Of a stretch of 33,483 nucleotides of DNA, positions 31,846-33,483 are shown in pieces. The stretch lies in assembly GCA_028716705.1 (NCBI GenBank), contig JAQUPI010000016.1, positions 1 to 33,483 on the forward strand. The letters run 5' to 3'. The notes below the pieces were generated by a model. It saw only the letters and a list, made by a program, of their open reading frames with translations, ran no database searches and was not told where the DNA came from. Made by a program: the position numbers and the translations under genes. Numbering within the stretch: the first letter of the stretch is position 1; every line of letters begins with the position of its first letter. This stretch comes from Candidatus Omnitrophota bacterium. Its GTDB lineage: Bacteria; Omnitrophota; Gorgyraeia; Gygaellales; Profunditerraquicolaceae.

Positions 31846-33035
31846 TTCATTCTCCCCACAACTTTTTTCTCAATTTTCTTTGCTCGTTTTGTCTTTGATT
31901 TCTTTACTGCAGGTAAAACCGTATACTTATAGGTCTGTTTCAACCAATTTGAGGTGGGTTCTATTATCCGTAAAGGATGAGTAGAAAGACGGTATTTGCC
32001 TTCACCTTGCAAATTCTCAATTAAATTATCCCGGCCAAATCTCTGCGTAAGCTTGCTGATAATCCAATGCATTTGGGTAAAAGTGTTCGTTTTTAGCGCA
32101 TCCGAAACGATGCCTTCGTTAGTTAAATCATCAAGAGAAACCCATCCCCCATTATTTTCTTTCAGCTTAATAGCCATCAACATCAAAAACGCCACCTCGG
32201 AGTAGCTGACATCATGCACCACACCATTCAAGATAAGCCGGATTTTTCGATAGCCTGCTTTATGATCACTGAACTTAATGATATCCTGACACTTATAGTC
32301 ATGTGCATTATATCCCGGACGTTCTTTCTGGCTAATAGGCGGGATTTGGAATTCCTGCGTGTCTTTATCTACCGGCAATTTGGATAAATCCACTTGAAAA
32401 TCCTTACTCATAATCTGGTTGAACTCATAGCAGAAAATATTTTTATCCTGAAGCCTCTTAGCTAACTCCATAGATTGAATCGTATAAGTAGGACAGAGAA
32501 CAACAAGTCTATCCGAATTAGTCAACCGGGACGGCAACGCATAGAGTTCTTTTTCCGCTGTCTTATCATCACAGATAAACGCAAGAACGATATTGAGAGA
32601 ACGATTCAACGCAGAATGACTGCCAATAAACCAAACCCGCTGGGAAAGGGCATCAATAGCACCAGTAAATGAATTCTTATTTTTAATAATCTGACAGAAC
32701 TTTTTGCAATTAAATTTGAAGAACTTCTTGTCCTCAGCACTTAAAACAATGGTAGCGTCCCCATCTCCCCGGATTCGATAACCGATATAATCAGATCCAT
32801 CCTTTCGAACCCTGAAGGCAGTTTTGTTTTTATCGTAAAAAAGGGATTGTTCTAAATCCTGATAGGTTTCTGAAATTATCTGACTTTCGAGAAGGGCTTT
32901 ATACTGGACAGAAGATTGAGGCTTTAACTCGCTCTCTCGAAATATTTCCTTATAAACATTTTCGTTACATTCGAGGATATATTTCAGCGACTTATTAGAA
33001 AGGTATAACTTCTCTTGTTCGCAGGAAATTTTCAA
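31839..33035 (-). CDS. Winged-helix protein of unknown function
   Basis: A 398-residue protein. The N-terminal two thirds are not recognised; they include a possible Rossmann-like stretch (LVVLCPTYTIQSMELAKRL). Residues from about 270 to 355 look like an OmpR-type winged helix: SYSEVAFLMLMAIKL, WVSLDDLTNEG, then TQMHWIISKLTQRFG and a GEGKYRLS wing. The tail is very basic. Start is TTG with an AGAGAG 6 bp upstream, overlapping the previous gene by 41 bp. As the middle gene of an apparent three-gene foreign cassette it could be the sensor or regulator for the SieB-like effector; this is speculation. Confidence 0.6.
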   Translation of the reverse strand: MKISCEQEKLYLSNKSLKYILECNENVYKEIFRESELKPQSSVQYKALLESQIISETYQDLEQSLFYDKNKTAFRVRKDGSDYIGYRIRGDGDATIVLSAEDKKFFKFNCKKFCQIIKNKNSFTGAIDALSQRVWFIGSHSALNRSLNIVLAFICDDKTAEKELYALPSRLTNSDRLVVLCPTYTIQSMELAKRLQDKNIFCYEFNQIMSKDFQVDLSKLPVDKDTQEFQIPPISQKERPGYNAHDYKCQDIIKFSDHKAGYRKIRLILNGVVHDVSYSEVAFLMLMAIKLKENNGGWVSLDDLTNEGIVSDALKTNTFTQMHWIISKLTQRFGRDNLIENLQGEGKYRLSTHPLRIIEPTSNWLKQTYKYTVLPAVKKSKTKRAKKIEKKVVGRMKW

Positions 33036-33483
33036 CTATTTCTCTCTCTTTTGTTTTATTCAGCTGGCTAGTGCTTCTCCGTGTCAATCTGACCGGCACC
33101 GGCTTCTTACCGCCTTCAATTTTTAATTCCAACTTTGCCGAAACTATCTCCCCACCAGATATGCGATACCCCAAATTTTCCATTGATTTCAAAACATCCT
33201 CCGAATTTATGATAACCTCAGTTTCAGGCGTAGTATTCTTAATAGCGAATAGCGACACCAATCGGATTTCATTTACATCCGAAGTTTTTTCATAAAATTC
33301 TTTTGTTAACAACGGTTGAAGATCGACCAAGTAATTATCTGCCGAGAAGAATTCCTTTCCAATTTCGTTTTTACCGCCGAGAATGTGCTTATTGAATGAA
33401 TTGGCATAAAACAGTTTATTTTTCATCCCTCCAATGCCCGGGGTCATCCCAATAACCGAATGCTCTTTATCATAAAAGATCGG
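32995..33483 (-). CDS. Hypothetical protein, 5' end outside the window
   Basis: The frame is open from its stop at 32995 to the last base of the window, so at least 162 residues are present and the start is probably beyond 33483. An in-frame ATG at 33447 would give 150 residues but cuts into a continuous open stretch. The protein is mixed alpha/beta with a basic C-terminal region (PVRLTRRSTSQLNKTKEREIV in part). No family is recognised. It overlaps the winged-helix gene by 41 bp and shares its low GC. Confidence 0.55.
   Translation of the reverse strand, partial: PIFYDKEHSVIGMTPGIGGMKNKLFYANSFNKHILGGKNEIGKEFFSADNYLVDLQPLLTKEFYEKTSDVNEIRLVSLFAIKNTTPETEVIINSEDVLKSMENLGYRISGGEIVSAKLELKIEGGKKPVPVRLTRRSTSQLNKTKEREIVENFLRTREVIPF

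Larger units (their letters stand above)
30937..33483. mobile_element. Putative inserted element in comM (one end visible)
   Basis: From about 30937 to the window end the sequence is unlike the rest: visibly AT-richer, differently oriented and free of recognisable core genes. It begins inside comM. Near the junction are three 8-bp tandem units and repeated GRACGCAA motifs that could be transposase-binding sites. The cargo includes a SieB-like protein. No transposase or integrase is in the window, so the element type is unknown, and a misassembled contig join is possible. Confidence 0.4.

Noticed and set aside
1-33483. CRISPR array, rRNA genes or a complete insertion sequence
   Set aside because: I saw no regularly spaced repeats of CRISPR size, no rRNA signatures and no transposase gene in any frame.

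Overview
The window suggests a Gram-negative, probably anaerobic and uncultured bacterium. A TolC/RND/adaptor efflux system, two lipoprotein signals and an L,D-transpeptidase point to a double membrane. Very tight gene packing, a B12-type radical SAM enzyme, a TIGR04076 protein and a PCP_red protein fit Omnitrophota-like or other deep-branching candidate phyla. That placement is inference; no 16S rRNA gene or decisive marker is present. Almost everything from 244 to 30156 lies on the minus strand.

Region by region. 13-239: tRNA-Ala(GGC) and tRNA-Leu(CAA), divergent, with overlapping promoters. 244-20092: 23 minus-strand genes with gaps of 0-34 bp, most overlapping or abutting, behind one near-consensus promoter (20170-20197) with an 18-bp perfect palindrome just downstream. 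In transcription order these are a PCP_red protein, a ketopantoate-reductase-like enzyme, a duplicated TIGR04076 protein, a ketosynthase, a catalytically dead ketosynthase (chain-length-factor-like), a B12-binding radical SAM enzyme, an acyl carrier protein, a metal-dependent cyclase, a cupin, an SRPBCC cyclase-like protein, an MFS transporter, an SDR reductase, an unknown protein, an amidohydrolase, a nucleoside phosphorylase, an MtnA-like isomerase, a class II aldolase fused to an SCP2 domain, an aldehyde dehydrogenase, an acyl-CoA ligase, RlmN, an SGNH esterase, a CBS protein and a CPA2 antiporter. 20222-26606: a MarR-controlled RND efflux operon ending in a PII-like gene. 26683-30156: PadR regulator, AccA, L,D-transpeptidase, divergent-PAP2 protein and a coiled-coil membrane protein. 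30286-30984: the 5' part of comM/yifB on the plus strand, broken exactly before its Walker A motif. 30937-33483: AT-richer, apparently foreign DNA with a SieB-like superinfection-exclusion protein, a winged-helix protein and a gene running off the window end.

The most interesting content is the 12.4-20.1 kb block. It has the parts of a type II polyketide synthase (KS, dead KS, ACP, ketoreductase, up to three cyclase-like proteins, transporter) outside the usual actinobacterial setting, plus a radical SAM tailoring candidate. The same apparent operon carries phosphorylase, isomerase and aldolase genes matching the route that splits 5'-deoxyadenosine or methylthioadenosine sugars into DHAP and an aldehyde, followed by an aldehyde dehydrogenase and an acyl-CoA ligase. 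I infer that the operon makes a polyketide-like or unusual acyl product and recycles the 5'-deoxyadenosine released by its radical SAM enzyme, possibly returning the carbon to acyl-CoA. The second point of interest is the interrupted comM with a possible mobile-element end and a candidate defence cassette.
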